49,709 nucleotides of DNA from Chryseobacterium polytrichastri (GTDB lineage: Bacteria > Bacteroidota > Bacteroidia > Flavobacteriales > Weeksellaceae), in NCBI RefSeq assembly GCF_900142445.1, contig NZ_FRAV01000038.1:1-49709 (forward strand), written 5' to 3'. Position 1 is the first letter of the stretch, and the number at the start of each line of letters is the position of its first letter. The translations under genes were made by a program, and so were the position numbers. The notes below the pieces were generated by a model that searched no databases, was not told the origin of the DNA, and worked only from the letters and a program-made list of their open reading frames with translations. This document shows, piece after piece, positions 16,053 through 24,615 of this stretch.

Positions 16053-16772
16053 ATGAAGCAGTTTTTTTTATTATTTTTTGGTTTATCAACACTTTTAATA
16101 AGTGCCCAAAAGCAAAAAATGAACGAAGGTTTAAAAAAAGAACTTGATGAAATCATGAGATTAGATCAAGGCTACAGAATGCTTTTTGATACAGAAATCA
16201 CTCCTGAAAAAAAAGATGAAATACTGAAAGATCTTCATATTGATAAGGAGGAGTTCAGAAAAAAGGATTGGCAACTTGTTGCAGAACAAGATAGTATAAA
16301 CCTACATAAAATTGAAAATATCATTTCAAAATACGGGTACCCTGGTAAAAGTTTGGTAGGAGAACCTACCAATCGAGCGGTGTGGTATGTTATTCAGCAT
16401 TCTAAAAAGATAGGAAAATACCTACCCATAATAAAAGAAGCCGGGGAAAAGAAGGAAATACCATTTACGTGGGTTGCTATGATGGAAGATCGGTTTTTGA
16501 TGCATGAAAATAAAGAACAAATTTATGGAACTCAGGGTGCTGGAGAAATGAAATTAGATAAAAGTGGGAAAGAAGTATTTTTCAATTTTGTTTGGCCCGT
16601 GAAAGATATCAAAGATGTTAATAAAAGAAGAAAAGAGGCTGGTTTTGACTCTACTTTTGAAGAAAATATAAAAAGAATGTTTGGTCAAGATTTCAAATAT
16701 GAACCCTATACCATACAACAAGTGCTACAACTGAGAGAAGATTTCAAAAAATCATCACCAAAAAATAAATAA
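16053..16772 (+). CDS. DUF6624-type exported protein
   Basis: The protein has 239 residues, with an N-terminal signal peptide ending about LISAQ (residue 19). The body shows the pattern typical of DUF6624: IISKYGYPGKSLVGE, a conserved VIQHS followed by KYLPIIKEA, then MMEDRFLM and QIYGTQ. The function of this domain is not known. It lies 31 bases after paaI and 87 bases before paaJ, and looks like another passenger within the paa cluster. Confidence 0.75.
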   Translation: MKQFFLLFFGLSTLLISAQKQKMNEGLKKELDEIMRLDQGYRMLFDTEITPEKKDEILKDLHIDKEEFRKKDWQLVAEQDSINLHKIENIISKYGYPGKSLVGEPTNRAVWYVIQHSKKIGKYLPIIKEAGEKKEIPFTWVAMMEDRFLMHENKEQIYGTQGAGEMKLDKSGKEVFFNFVWPVKDIKDVNKRRKEAGFDSTFEENIKRMFGQDFKYEPYTIQQVLQLREDFKKSSPKNK

Positions 16773-16791
16773 AAGTAATTGAACTATAAAG

Positions 16792-16833
16792 AATTTGAGA
16801 ACCATTTTTAATGCTGTATTTTCTTCTCAAATT
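16792..16833 (+). promoter_or_regulatory. 10-base inverted repeat upstream of paaJ
   Basis: AATTTGAGAA (16792-16801) and TTCTCAAATT (16824-16833) are exact complements 22 bases apart, ending 26 bases before the paaJ ATG. No U-run follows. It may be a processing or regulatory hairpin, or a repeat remnant; the role is unknown. Confidence 0.35.
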
Positions 16834-16859
16834 GGACACATTTTCAAATTAAAAATATT

Positions 16860-18065
16860 ATGAACAACGTATATATCATAGATTACATCAGAACTCCTAT
16901 TTCAAAGTTACAGGGAGGTTTATCAGAAGTTAGAGCCGATGATTTGGCAGCAGTTGTCCTTAAAGAAATTGTTGCAAGAAACCCTGAGGTTCCTGTTAAT
17001 GAAATCGAGGATGTTATTTTCGGATGTGCTAACCAAGCGGGTGAAGATAACAGAAACGTAGCAAGAATGGGACTTTTATTGGCTGGACTTCCCTATAAAA
17101 TTGGAGGAGAAACGGTAAATAGATTATGCGCTTCTGGAATGTCAGCGGTAGCAAATGCTTTCCGTTCAATTGCTTCAGGAGAAGGTGAAATTTACATTGC
17201 GGGTGGAGTAGAGCATATGACACGTTCACCTTATGTAATGTCAAAACCGAGCGCAGCTTTTGGTAGAGATAGCCAGATGTTTGATACCACTTTCGGATGG
17301 AGATTTGTTAATCCAAAAATGAAAGAATTATACGGAGTTGACGGAATGGGAGATACTGCTGAAAACTTAGCAGATATGCATAACATCAGCCGTGAAGATC
17401 AGGATAAATTTGCTCTTTGGTCTCAGCAAAAAGCAACCAAAGCCCAAGAGAGCGGAAGATTAGCGGAAGAAATTGTAAAAGTTGAAATTCCACAAAAGAA
17501 AGGCGATCCAAAAATTTTCGATAAAGACGAATTCATCAAACCAACTTCTTCAATTGAAGGACTGGGGAAACTTCGTCCGGCTTTCAGAAAAGAAGGAACG
17601 GTAACGGCAGGAAATGCTTCAGGAATGAATGACGGAGCAGCAGCTCTTATTTTAGCAAGTGAAGAGGCTGTAAAGAAATATGGATTGAAGCCAAAAGCTA
17701 AAATTTTAGGATCTTCCGTTGCAGGTGTTGAACCAAGAATTATGGGAATCGGACCTGTTGAAGCGACTCAGAAATTATTGAAAAGATTAAACCTTTCTTT
17801 AGACGATATAGATGTTATTGAACTGAATGAAGCGTTTGCCGCTCAATCTTTAGCGGTAACTAGAAGTTTAGGTTTACAGGATGATGACGCAAGAGTAAAT
17901 CCTAACGGAGGCGCTATTGCGATTGGTCACCCCCTTGGAGTTTCGGGAGCAAGAATCATCGGTTCTGCAGCAATTGAACTTCAAAAGCAAGATAAAAAAT
18001 ATGCATTATGTACGCTTTGTATCGGTGTCGGACAAGGTTATGCAATGGTGATTGAGCGTGTCTAA
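16860..18065 (+). CDS. paaJ: 3-oxoadipyl-CoA thiolase PaaJ
   Basis: The protein has 401 residues. It cleaves 3-oxoadipyl-CoA to acetyl-CoA and succinyl-CoA, the last step of the route, and also handles the dehydrosuberyl-CoA intermediate. Catalytic residues: acyl-accepting C90 in NRLCASGMSAVANAF, H357 in GGAIAIGHPLGVSGAR and C387 in CTLCIGVGQG. Length and motifs match PaaJ/PcaF. It is placed after PaaI and before PaaY, as in other Bacteroidota paa clusters. Confidence 0.93.
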   Translation: MNNVYIIDYIRTPISKLQGGLSEVRADDLAAVVLKEIVARNPEVPVNEIEDVIFGCANQAGEDNRNVARMGLLLAGLPYKIGGETVNRLCASGMSAVANAFRSIASGEGEIYIAGGVEHMTRSPYVMSKPSAAFGRDSQMFDTTFGWRFVNPKMKELYGVDGMGDTAENLADMHNISREDQDKFALWSQQKATKAQESGRLAEEIVKVEIPQKKGDPKIFDKDEFIKPTSSIEGLGKLRPAFRKEGTVTAGNASGMNDGAAALILASEEAVKKYGLKPKAKILGSSVAGVEPRIMGIGPVEATQKLLKRLNLSLDDIDVIELNEAFAAQSLAVTRSLGLQDDDARVNPNGGAIAIGHPLGVSGARIIGSAAIELQKQDKKYALCTLCIGVGQGYAMVIERV

Positions 18066-18139
18066 AACGATATCTAAATTTTTAGCGTTAAGCAAATTTT
18101 TCAATTTGTAGCATAAAAGTTTACAGTCTTGAATTTTTG

Positions 18140-18165
18140 TTTCTTTTGTTTCAAGACAAAAGAAA
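18140..18165 (+). repeat. Perfect 10-base hairpin between paaJ and paaY
   Basis: TTTCTTTTGT-TTCAAG-ACAAAAGAAA, followed by an AT-rich stretch without a clear T-run. It could be a weak terminator after paaJ or an interspersed repeat. Confidence 0.4.
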
Positions 18166-18186
18166 TTAATAATAAAACTAAATAAA

Positions 18187-18780
18187 ATGAATATCTACTC
18201 ATATCACGGCATTCGCCCTATCATAAAGCCTTCTGCATATATTCACCCTCAGGCGGTGATTATTGGAAATGTGGAAATTGGCGAAGAAGTTTATATCGGT
18301 CCCAATGCGGTAATCCGTGGCGACTGGGGTAAAATTATTATTAAAGACGGAGCCAATGTTCAGGAAAACTGTACGCTTCATGTTTTTCCGGGGATTGAAA
18401 CCATTTTAGAAGAAGGTGCGCACATCGGTCACGGTGCAATTATTCATTCAGGACACATCGGTAAAAACTGTTTGGTGGGAATGAATTCAGTAGTGATGGA
18501 CAAAGCCGTAATTGGTGATGAATGTATTATCGGAGCGTTGGCTTTTGTTCCTGCGAACTTCAGATGTGATGCAAGAAAATTAATTGTGGGAAGTCCTGCA
18601 AAAATCATTCGTGATGTTTCTGATGAAATGATTAAATGGAAAACAGAAGGAACAAGATTATATCAGGAGTTGGCTAGAGAAGGAAAAGAAGCTATTCTAC
18701 CTTGTGAGCCATTTACAGAATATGTTGAGCAGATTCCGACAAAAATTGTTGATTACAGCATTTGGGATGATGTGAAATAA
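18187..18780 (+). CDS. paaY: PaaY, gamma-carbonic-anhydrase-like thioesterase
   Basis: The protein has 197 residues. The left-handed beta-helix hexapeptide repeats span about 15-135 (for example VIIGNVEIGEEVYIGPNAVIR). Metal-ligand His residues of the gamma-CA family are visible in TLHVFPG and EEGAHIGHGAIIHS. PaaY acts as an auxiliary thioesterase that removes the dead-end adduct of the epoxide. The C-terminal helical tail (WKTEGTRLYQELAREGKEA) matches PaaY. It is the last paa gene before the first transposase insertion. Confidence 0.9.
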   Translation: MNIYSYHGIRPIIKPSAYIHPQAVIIGNVEIGEEVYIGPNAVIRGDWGKIIIKDGANVQENCTLHVFPGIETILEEGAHIGHGAIIHSGHIGKNCLVGMNSVVMDKAVIGDECIIGALAFVPANFRCDARKLIVGSPAKIIRDVSDEMIKWKTEGTRLYQELAREGKEAILPCEPFTEYVEQIPTKIVDYSIWDDVK

Positions 18781-18792
18781 TTACCTATAACT

Positions 18793-18825
18793 AAACCTCA
18801 TAGGTTTTCAAAACCTATGAGGTTT
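18793..18825. repeat. REP-type palindrome 1, left of RAYT 1
   Basis: Perfect 16-base arms AAACCTCATAGGTTTT and complement, with one base between them. It lies 13 bases after the paaY stop and 31 bases before the transposase ATG. Each arm also contains a mini-palindrome (CCT-CAT-AGG). It may double as a terminator. Confidence 0.85.
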
Positions 18826-18856
18826 GAATAATAAAACGCACAAATGAAGAAAAAAA

Positions 18857-19435
18857 ATGTCAAATACAGAAAGTTTTGAATATGGCTATGTGTATCATAT
18901 TTATACTCATGCAAACGGCAAAGATTTAATTTTTCGAGAAGATGAAAATTATAAATATTTTTTAAGCAAGCTTTTAAAATATATTATTCCAATAGCTGAA
19001 ATATATGTGTATTGCTTAATGCCAAATCACTTTCATTTATTAATAAGGTTTAAAGATTCAGACCAAGTGTCAAATGAGGATGAGCATAAATATTTAATGA
19101 GGCAGTTTAGTAATTTATTAAATGGTTATGCAAAAGCATATAATAAGAAATACAATAGAAAAGGATCACTTTTTCTTGATTTTTTAAGACGTAAAAGAGT
19201 AGATGATGAAAAGTATTTGATTAAATTATTACATTATATTCACAATAACCCGGTCAATCATGGGTTTGTTGAAAATATTAATGAATGGAAATATTCATCT
19301 TATCATTCTTACATTAATTTCACTAAAGAAAGTAAAATTGAAAGAGAAGAAATGATGCAATATTTTGAGACAATAAAAGATTTTGTAGAATACCATAAAT
19401 CAAATGTTGAGTATGATTTTCTAACAATTGAATAA
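18857..19435 (+). mobile_element. REP-associated tyrosine transposase (RAYT 1)
   Basis: The protein has 192 residues of the Y1 HUH family (IS200/REP type). The HUH motif is H58-F59-H60 in CLMPNHFHLLI. The catalytic tyrosine is most likely Y91 in LLNGYAKAYNKKYNRKGSLF. The RAYT signature LHYIHNNPVNHGFV ... WKYSSYHSY is present. Such proteins cut and join single-stranded DNA at REP hairpins. The gene lies between two copies of the same palindrome (18793-18825, 19451-19484) and has no terminal repeats of a normal IS, which is the classical REP-RAYT layout. It appears intact. Confidence 0.93.
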
Positions 19436-19450
19436 AATAGAGTTCAACTC

Positions 19451-19484
19451 AAACCTCATAGGTTTTTTAAAACCTATGAGGTTT
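19451..19484. repeat. REP-type palindrome 1, right of RAYT 1
   Basis: Same 16-base arms as the copy at 18793-18825, with a 2-base loop (TT). It starts 16 bases after the transposase stop. Confidence 0.85.
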
Positions 19485-19513
19485 TGAAAGGACAATTAAC
19501 AAATAAATAAAGT

Positions 19514-20341
19514 ATGATAAAAAAGCTTCTAATTTTCTGCAGTATTATATTTATATCCCAATCTCTGGTTTTAGCCCAAAATGGAAATGTAAAACCCTTA
19601 ACTATTGGAGAAATCAGAACCATAAAGTCTAAAGTTTTAAACGAAGAAAGAACATTAAATATTTATCTTCCGCTAGGATTTGATAAAACGAAATCTTATC
19701 CGATCATCTATCTTTTGGATGGAAGCATGAATGAAGATTTTATTCACGTTACAGGATTGGTGCAGTTCTTTAATCAAATGTATGCAATGCCGGAAACGAT
19801 TGTGGTGGGAATTGCCAATATCGATAGAAAAAGAGACTTTACTTTTCACACCGATTTAAAAGATTTACAGAAAGATTATCCTACGACGGGGCATTCAGAT
19901 AAGTTCATCAATTTCCTTGAAAAAGAATTAAAACCTTATATCGAAAGTCAGTTTAAAACAACGGATAAATACTTATTCGGTCAATCTCTTGGCGGACTTT
20001 TAGCAACAGAAATTTTGTTAAAAAAGCCTGAAATGTTTAATAACTATTTTATCATCAGTCCGAGCTTGTGGTGGGATGATGAAAGTCTTTTGAAACAGGC
20101 TCCTCAATTATTATCCAAAATTCCGGATACTAAAAAATTCGTTTATGTTTCTGTGGGAAAAGGCGAACATCCGGTGATGGTAAAAGACGCAGAAGATTTC
20201 TATGATGTTCTAAAGAAATCAAATAAGAAAAACTGGACGGTAGAATATAAAATGATGGAAGGCGATAATCACGCAACGATTCTTCACAGAAGTTTGTATG
20301 AAGGGTTGGTGAAAATGTTTCCGTATCAGGAACCGAAATAA
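19514..20341 (+). CDS. Secreted alpha/beta-hydrolase esterase (esterase D-like)
   Basis: The protein has 275 residues, with a signal peptide ending about SLVLAQ (residue 22). The nucleophile elbow is GQSLGG with S158, and the catalytic His is H253 in EGDNHATIL; the oxyanion part YPIIYLLDGS is present. This fits the putative esterase family PF00756 (IroE/Fes/esterase D relatives). Substrate unknown; it might hydrolyse an ester outside the inner membrane. It sits between RAYT 1 and paaZ, so a link to phenylacetate metabolism is possible but not shown. Confidence 0.85.
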   Translation: MIKKLLIFCSIIFISQSLVLAQNGNVKPLTIGEIRTIKSKVLNEERTLNIYLPLGFDKTKSYPIIYLLDGSMNEDFIHVTGLVQFFNQMYAMPETIVVGIANIDRKRDFTFHTDLKDLQKDYPTTGHSDKFINFLEKELKPYIESQFKTTDKYLFGQSLGGLLATEILLKKPEMFNNYFIISPSLWWDDESLLKQAPQLLSKIPDTKKFVYVSVGKGEHPVMVKDAEDFYDVLKKSNKKNWTVEYKMMEGDNHATILHRSLYEGLVKMFPYQEPK

Positions 20342-20353
20342 ATCAATGCTGAA

Positions 20354-20623
20354 ATGATAAATGTTTTAAAGAAATATTGGTTTTTAATATTGATCATTTT
20401 AATCATAGTTAATGTTTTTGGATTTCATTTGTTAGGAGAATCACTGGGAATTTCAGATGCTTTGGAACATCTTGAATCAGATGAAGTAATTAAAAATCTT
20501 AAGCGCAAAGATTTCTTTTACACGGTATTTATTGATTTCTTTTTAATAATAGATTTTTGGATAATTCTTTTTGTGCCTTATCTGGTTATTAGAAATATTG
20601 TTGGAAAAATTAAATGTAAGTAA
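20354..20623 (+). CDS. Small membrane protein of unknown function
   Basis: The protein has 89 residues, with two hydrophobic segments (about 8-27 and 55-83) joined by a charged loop (LEHLESDEVIKNLKRKD). No family is recognised. It lies between the esterase gene (12 bases) and paaZ (15 bases) and is probably co-transcribed. Confidence 0.55.
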   Translation: MINVLKKYWFLILIILIIVNVFGFHLLGESLGISDALEHLESDEVIKNLKRKDFFYTVFIDFFLIIDFWIILFVPYLVIRNIVGKIKCK

Positions 20624-20638
20624 AAAGTAAAAAACTAT

Positions 20639-23128
20639 ATGGAAAAGTTAAAAAACTATATTCACGGAGAATGGATTGAAGGTACCGGAAACGGAATTCC
20701 TTTATACAATGCCGTGACGGGAGAGCAAGTTGCTGTTTCAGATACTGAAGGGCTGAATTTTGAACAAGCACTTGATTATGGTAGAACGGTAGGGTACAAA
20801 AATTTGTCTTCAATGACTTTCTACGATCGTGGAGAAATGTTGAAAAAAGTGGCGCTTTACCTTTTAGAAAGAAAGAAAAAATATTACGAATTATCATATA
20901 AAACAGGAGCGACTCACGCAGATTCTTGGGTTGATATTGAAGGAGGTTTTGGTACGTTCTTTACGTATTCAGGATTGGCAAAGAGAATGCTTCCCAACAC
21001 TCCGTTTTGGGTAGATGGGGAAACTCAGAAAATTTCGGCAAACGGAACTTTCTTAGGAACTCACATTTTAACGCCAAGTGAAGGTGTTTCTGTACAAATC
21101 AATGCATATAACTTTCCTGTTTGGGGAATGTTGGAGAAATTATCAACTTCATTGTTGGCGGGTGTTCCATCTATTGTGAAGCCATCTCCTTTTGGTTCTT
21201 ATTTGACCAATGCAGTTTTTCAGGATATGATTGAAAGTGGAGTTCTTCCTGAAGGGGCCCTTCAATTGGTTTGCGGGGAGCCGGGAAATATTTTGGATTA
21301 TGTTCAGGATGGAGATTCTGTATTGTTTACAGGTTCTGCAATAACAGGTAGAAAATTAAAATCTTTGCCGTCTGTTTCAGGGAATTCTGTTCGTTTCAAT
21401 ATGGAAGCAGATTCCTTGAACTGTTCAATTCTTGGATTGGATGCAAAACCGGGAACTCCTGAATTTGATTTGTTCATTAAAGAAGTTCGTACAGAAATGA
21501 CAACAAAAGCGGGTCAGAAATGTACAGCCATTAGAAGAATCATAGTTCCTGAAAAACTAATTGGGGATGTTCAGAATGCTTTGTCTAAAGCTTTAGATCA
21601 AACTAAAATCGGAAACCCATTAAGTAAAGATACAAGAATGGGCTCTTTGGTTGGGAAACAGCAATATGACGAAGTTGTAAGAAAAATAAATATCTTAAAA
21701 ACTGAAAATGAACTCGTTTATGATGGGAAGCATGAGCTTGTAGACGCAGACTATGAAAATGGGGCATTTATGAGTCCTAAATTGTTCTTAAACGATTCTC
21801 CATTTACAAAAAACATCTCTCATGATGTTGAAGCTTTCGGTCCGGTTTCTACTTTGATGCCTTACAAAGATGCTGAAGAAGCTGCAGCGTTGGCAAAAAG
21901 AGGAAAAGGAAGTTTGGTAGGTTCTATTGTTTCTCATGATGAGAAATTTGTGGCAGAAACTTCTTGGAAAATGGCTTCTCAACACGGTAGAATTTTCGTG
22001 TTAAACAGAGATAATGCAAAAGAAAGTACTGGTCATGGTTCTCCACTTCCGACATTAATGCACGGAGGTCCTGGTAGAGCAGGAGGAGGCGAGGAAATGG
22101 GTGGATTGAATGGTCTTCATTTCTTCCTTCAAAAAACAGCAATTCAAGGTTCTCCGGATATTTTGACGGCGATCACAAAAGTATATCAGCAAGGAGCAGA
22201 GAAAAAATATGCAGACAAACATCCTTTCCAGAAATATTTTGAAGATGTTGAGGTTGGAGATTCGTTGGAAACAGCAGGAAGAACGGTTACTGATGCAGAC
22301 ATTGTGAATTTCTCTAATGTTTCTTGGGATCATTTCTACGCACATACAGATGCTACGAGCTTAACAGGAACTATTTTTGATAAAACGGTAGCGCATGGAT
22401 ATTTCATCCTTTCTGCAGCGGCTGGATTATTTGTTTCAGGGAAAAAAGGACCAGTTATCGCGAACTACGGATTAGAAAATTGTTCATTCTTCAAACCTGT
22501 TTATGCGGGAGATACGATTACGGTTTATTTAACAGCTAAAGAAAAAATCAACAGAGGAGTAAAAGGAAGAAATATTCCTTCCGGTGTGGTAAAATGGCTG
22601 GTTGAAGTGGTGAATCAAAGAGAGGAAGTAGTTTGTGTAGCGACCATTTTAACGTTGGTAGCAAAACATTCTCCTTTTATTGATCTTAAAAATGTTCAGA
22701 AAATTGTAAAAGGTTTAACTGAGTCAACTCAACCAACCTGGGGTAAAATGTCTCCTCAACAAATGATAGAACATTTGGAACATGGTATTTTGGTAAGTTT
22801 AGGCGAGCCTGAAGCTGATAAATGTTTCACTCCTGAAGAACAATTAGAAAAATGGCAGGATTCTCTTTATAATCACAGAAAGATGCCGAAGGATTTCCCA
22901 GCGCCATTCTTAGCTGAAGATGAAAAGTTACTGGAATTAAGACATAAAAACCTAGATGTTGCAAAACAGTCTTTCCTAGATAATTTGAAGAAATTCTCAG
23001 TGTATTATAAAGAAAACCCACAAGCTGAACACATGAATTTTGTATTCGGAAAACTAAACAAAGAAATGTGGGAACTGATGCACAAAAAACATTTTACCCA
23101 TCATTTTGAGCAATTTGGATTGATTTAA
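20639..23128 (+). CDS. paaZ: PaaZ, ring-opening bifunctional enzyme with an extra DinB-like tail
   Basis: The protein has 829 residues. The N-terminal aldehyde dehydrogenase domain has catalytic E256 and C295 (TTKAGQKCTAIRR), the same numbers as in E. coli PaaZ. The MaoC-type hydratase domain (about 530-675) has D564 and H569 in SWDHFYAHTD, matching the oxepin-CoA hydrolase site. E. coli PaaZ ends near residue 680; here about 150 further residues follow, from WGKMSPQQMIEHLEHG to FGKLNKEMWELMHKKHFTHH, with features of a DUF1569/DinB-like four-helix domain. The enzyme opens the oxepin ring and oxidises the aldehyde. The tail's role is unknown. The 3' end occurs again in decayed form at about 28815. 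Confidence 0.93.
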   Translation: MEKLKNYIHGEWIEGTGNGIPLYNAVTGEQVAVSDTEGLNFEQALDYGRTVGYKNLSSMTFYDRGEMLKKVALYLLERKKKYYELSYKTGATHADSWVDIEGGFGTFFTYSGLAKRMLPNTPFWVDGETQKISANGTFLGTHILTPSEGVSVQINAYNFPVWGMLEKLSTSLLAGVPSIVKPSPFGSYLTNAVFQDMIESGVLPEGALQLVCGEPGNILDYVQDGDSVLFTGSAITGRKLKSLPSVSGNSVRFNMEADSLNCSILGLDAKPGTPEFDLFIKEVRTEMTTKAGQKCTAIRRIIVPEKLIGDVQNALSKALDQTKIGNPLSKDTRMGSLVGKQQYDEVVRKINILKTENELVYDGKHELVDADYENGAFMSPKLFLNDSPFTKNISHDVEAFGPVSTLMPYKDAEEAAALAKRGKGSLVGSIVSHDEKFVAETSWKMASQHGRIFVLNRDNAKESTGHGSPLPTLMHGGPGRAGGGEEMGGLNGLHFFLQKTAIQGSPDILTAITKVYQQGAEKKYADKHPFQKYFEDVEVGDSLETAGRTVTDADIVNFSNVSWDHFYAHTDATSLTGTIFDKTVAHGYFILSAAAGLFVSGKKGPVIANYGLENCSFFKPVYAGDTITVYLTAKEKINRGVKGRNIPSGVVKWLVEVVNQREEVVCVATILTLVAKHSPFIDLKNVQKIVKGLTESTQPTWGKMSPQQMIEHLEHGILVSLGEPEADKCFTPEEQLEKWQDSLYNHRKMPKDFPAPFLAEDEKLLELRHKNLDVAKQSFLDNLKKFSVYYKENPQAEHMNFVFGKLNKEMWELMHKKHFTHHFEQFGLI

Positions 23129-23151
23129 TTCAATATAAAATATAGATTTAT

Positions 23152-23181
23152 AATCCCTTTTGGTTTTTACTGAAAGGGATT
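23152..23181 (+). terminator. Intrinsic terminator of paaZ
   Basis: AATCCCTTT and AAAGGGATT pair around a 12-base loop and are followed by TTTTTT. It begins 23 bases after the paaZ stop and ends the paa cluster. Confidence 0.8.
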
Positions 23182-23191
23182 TTTTTAATAC

Positions 23192-23234
23192 TTTTAATCC
23201 TTGTCAAGGTTCCAAACCTTGACAAGGATTAAAA
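23192..23234. repeat. REP-type palindrome 2, left of RAYT 2
   Basis: Perfect 20-base arms (TTTTAATCCTTGTCAAGGTT and complement) with loop CCA. It ends 12 bases before the transposase ATG. The arms contain the mini-palindrome CCTT-GTC-AAGG. Confidence 0.85.
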
Positions 23235-23246
23235 CAAAACACACAA

Positions 23247-23858
23247 ATGACAGACATTAGAACTACTCCCATTGAAGCAGATCGTTTTTACCATATTTAT
23301 AATCGTGGAATTAACGGTGAAAATATTTTTAAATCCGATCGGAATTATTTATTCTTTCTTAGTAAAATTTCTGAATTTCTTACTCCGGTTTGCGATGTTT
23401 ATTCTTATTGTCTTATGTCTAATCATTTTCATCTTTTAATTAAGATAAAATCTGATTTTGAATTGGAGAGCCTTGTCAAGGTTCCAAACCTTGACAAGGC
23501 TTCTGTAGGGCTTCATTCACCACAAAATATTTTTTCAAAACAATTTGCTAGAATTTTTAATTCTTATTCACAAGCTTTTAATAAAGAAAACAATAGACAT
23601 GGAGCTTTGATAGAATCTCCATTTAAAAGAAAATTGATTACTTCAGATGAATATTTAATTAATACAATTATTTATATTCATCAAAATCCACAGAATCATT
23701 TTATTACGAGTGATTTTTCAATATATAATTTTTCTTCTTATCAATCCATTTTAAGTCATTCTAAAACTTTATTGAAAAGAGATGAGGTTATTGAGTTGTT
23801 CGATGATAGAGAAAATTTTATAGCATCGCATAAAAAAATGATTGATTTTGAGTTTTAA
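23247..23858 (+). mobile_element. REP-associated tyrosine transposase (RAYT 2) with a palindrome inside the gene
   Basis: The protein has 203 residues of the Y1 HUH family. H60-F61-H62 lies in CLMSNHFHLLI, and the catalytic tyrosine is probably Y107 in FNSYSQAFNKENNRHGAL. YIHQNPQNHF and FSSYQS are the RAYT landmarks. Between HUH and the catalytic helix it is about 14 residues longer than RAYT 1, and residues 75-85 (SLVKVPNLDKA) are encoded exactly by a copy of its own palindrome. The frame stays open, so the protein may still be active. Two further palindrome copies flank the gene. Confidence 0.92.
23469..23501. repeat. REP-type palindrome 2 within the RAYT 2 coding sequence
   Basis: Perfect 15-base arms AGCCTTGTCAAGGTT and complement with loop CCA, spanning exactly 11 codons in frame. 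Confidence 0.88.
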
Positions 23859-23894
23859 TTTTGCTTCTGCTTCTGAAGTCAATTGCAAGTTTCC

Positions 23895-23927
23895 ATCCTT
23901 GTCAAGGTTCAAAACCTTGACAAGGAT
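23895..23927. repeat. REP-type palindrome 2, right of RAYT 2
   Basis: Perfect 15-base arms ATCCTTGTCAAGGTT and complement, with loop CAA. It starts 37 bases after the transposase stop. Confidence 0.85.
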
Positions 23928-24029
23928 TGTTAGTGCTCAGTACAAAATATTAGTTAAAGAAATGTTTTTAATTAAAAATGATAATTACTTTTACAGTAAA
24001 ATCAGAATCTCATTTATTTAAAACAAAAT

Positions 24030-24566
24030 ATGGAACTACAATTTTTCAAAGACTTTGACTTTACCGATTTCTGGAGTGAAAGCAGTTATTCAGTAAGAGA
24101 TTATATCGAAGAATTTCCCGATGATGAAATGATTACATCAATTGAAAATGAATTAGGCTATAAACTTCCTGCTTCTTATATCGAATTGATGAGAATTCAG
24201 AACGGAGGATTAGTAGACAAAAGCTGCTTTCCTACAACAGAAGAGAATTCTTGGGCAGATGATCATATTGCAATTACCGGAATTATGGGAATCGGAAGAG
24301 AGAAAACATATTCTGTTTGCGGAGAACTCGGAAGCCAGTTTATGATTGATGAATGGGGATATCCTGCAATCGGAGTCTATATTGCAGATTGCCCTTCTGC
24401 AGGGCATGATATGATCTTACTTGATTATTCGAAGTGTGGAAAAGACGGCGAGCCGGAAGTGGTGCATGTAGATCAGGAAGCTGATTATAAGAAAATTTTT
24501 CTGGCAAAGGATTTTGAAACATTTATTAAAGGATTAAAAGACGAAGACGAGTTTGATGCCGAGTAA
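24030..24566 (+). CDS. SMI1/KNR4 (SUKH) family protein
   Basis: The protein has 178 residues, acidic and without a signal peptide. The SUKH core is visible: ITSIENELGYKLPASYIELMRIQNGG, then a loop with GIGREK and DEWGYPAIGVYIADCPSAGHDMILLDYS. Ending in the acidic DEDEFDAE. SUKH proteins commonly serve as immunity proteins of toxin systems, but many stand alone. No toxin is adjacent. It is the first gene of a compact group with DUF4241, a DNA glycosylase and a helicase, with a 49-base gap to the next gene. Confidence 0.85.
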   Translation: MELQFFKDFDFTDFWSESSYSVRDYIEEFPDDEMITSIENELGYKLPASYIELMRIQNGGLVDKSCFPTTEENSWADDHIAITGIMGIGREKTYSVCGELGSQFMIDEWGYPAIGVYIADCPSAGHDMILLDYSKCGKDGEPEVVHVDQEADYKKIFLAKDFETFIKGLKDEDEFDAE

Positions 24567-24615
24567 ATAAGCTGTATTTTTAAAACTTACAATTAAATCA
24601 TAAATAGTGAAAATA

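Noticed and set aside
22055..22345. 96-codon frame antisense to paaZ
   Set aside because: It overlaps the domain linker and hydratase part of paaZ and looks like a chance frame.
23192..23927. Three similar palindromes as a possible CRISPR array
   Set aside because: Only three units, spaced by about 260-410 bases, one in a gene, with a RAYT gene between: REP-type, not CRISPR.
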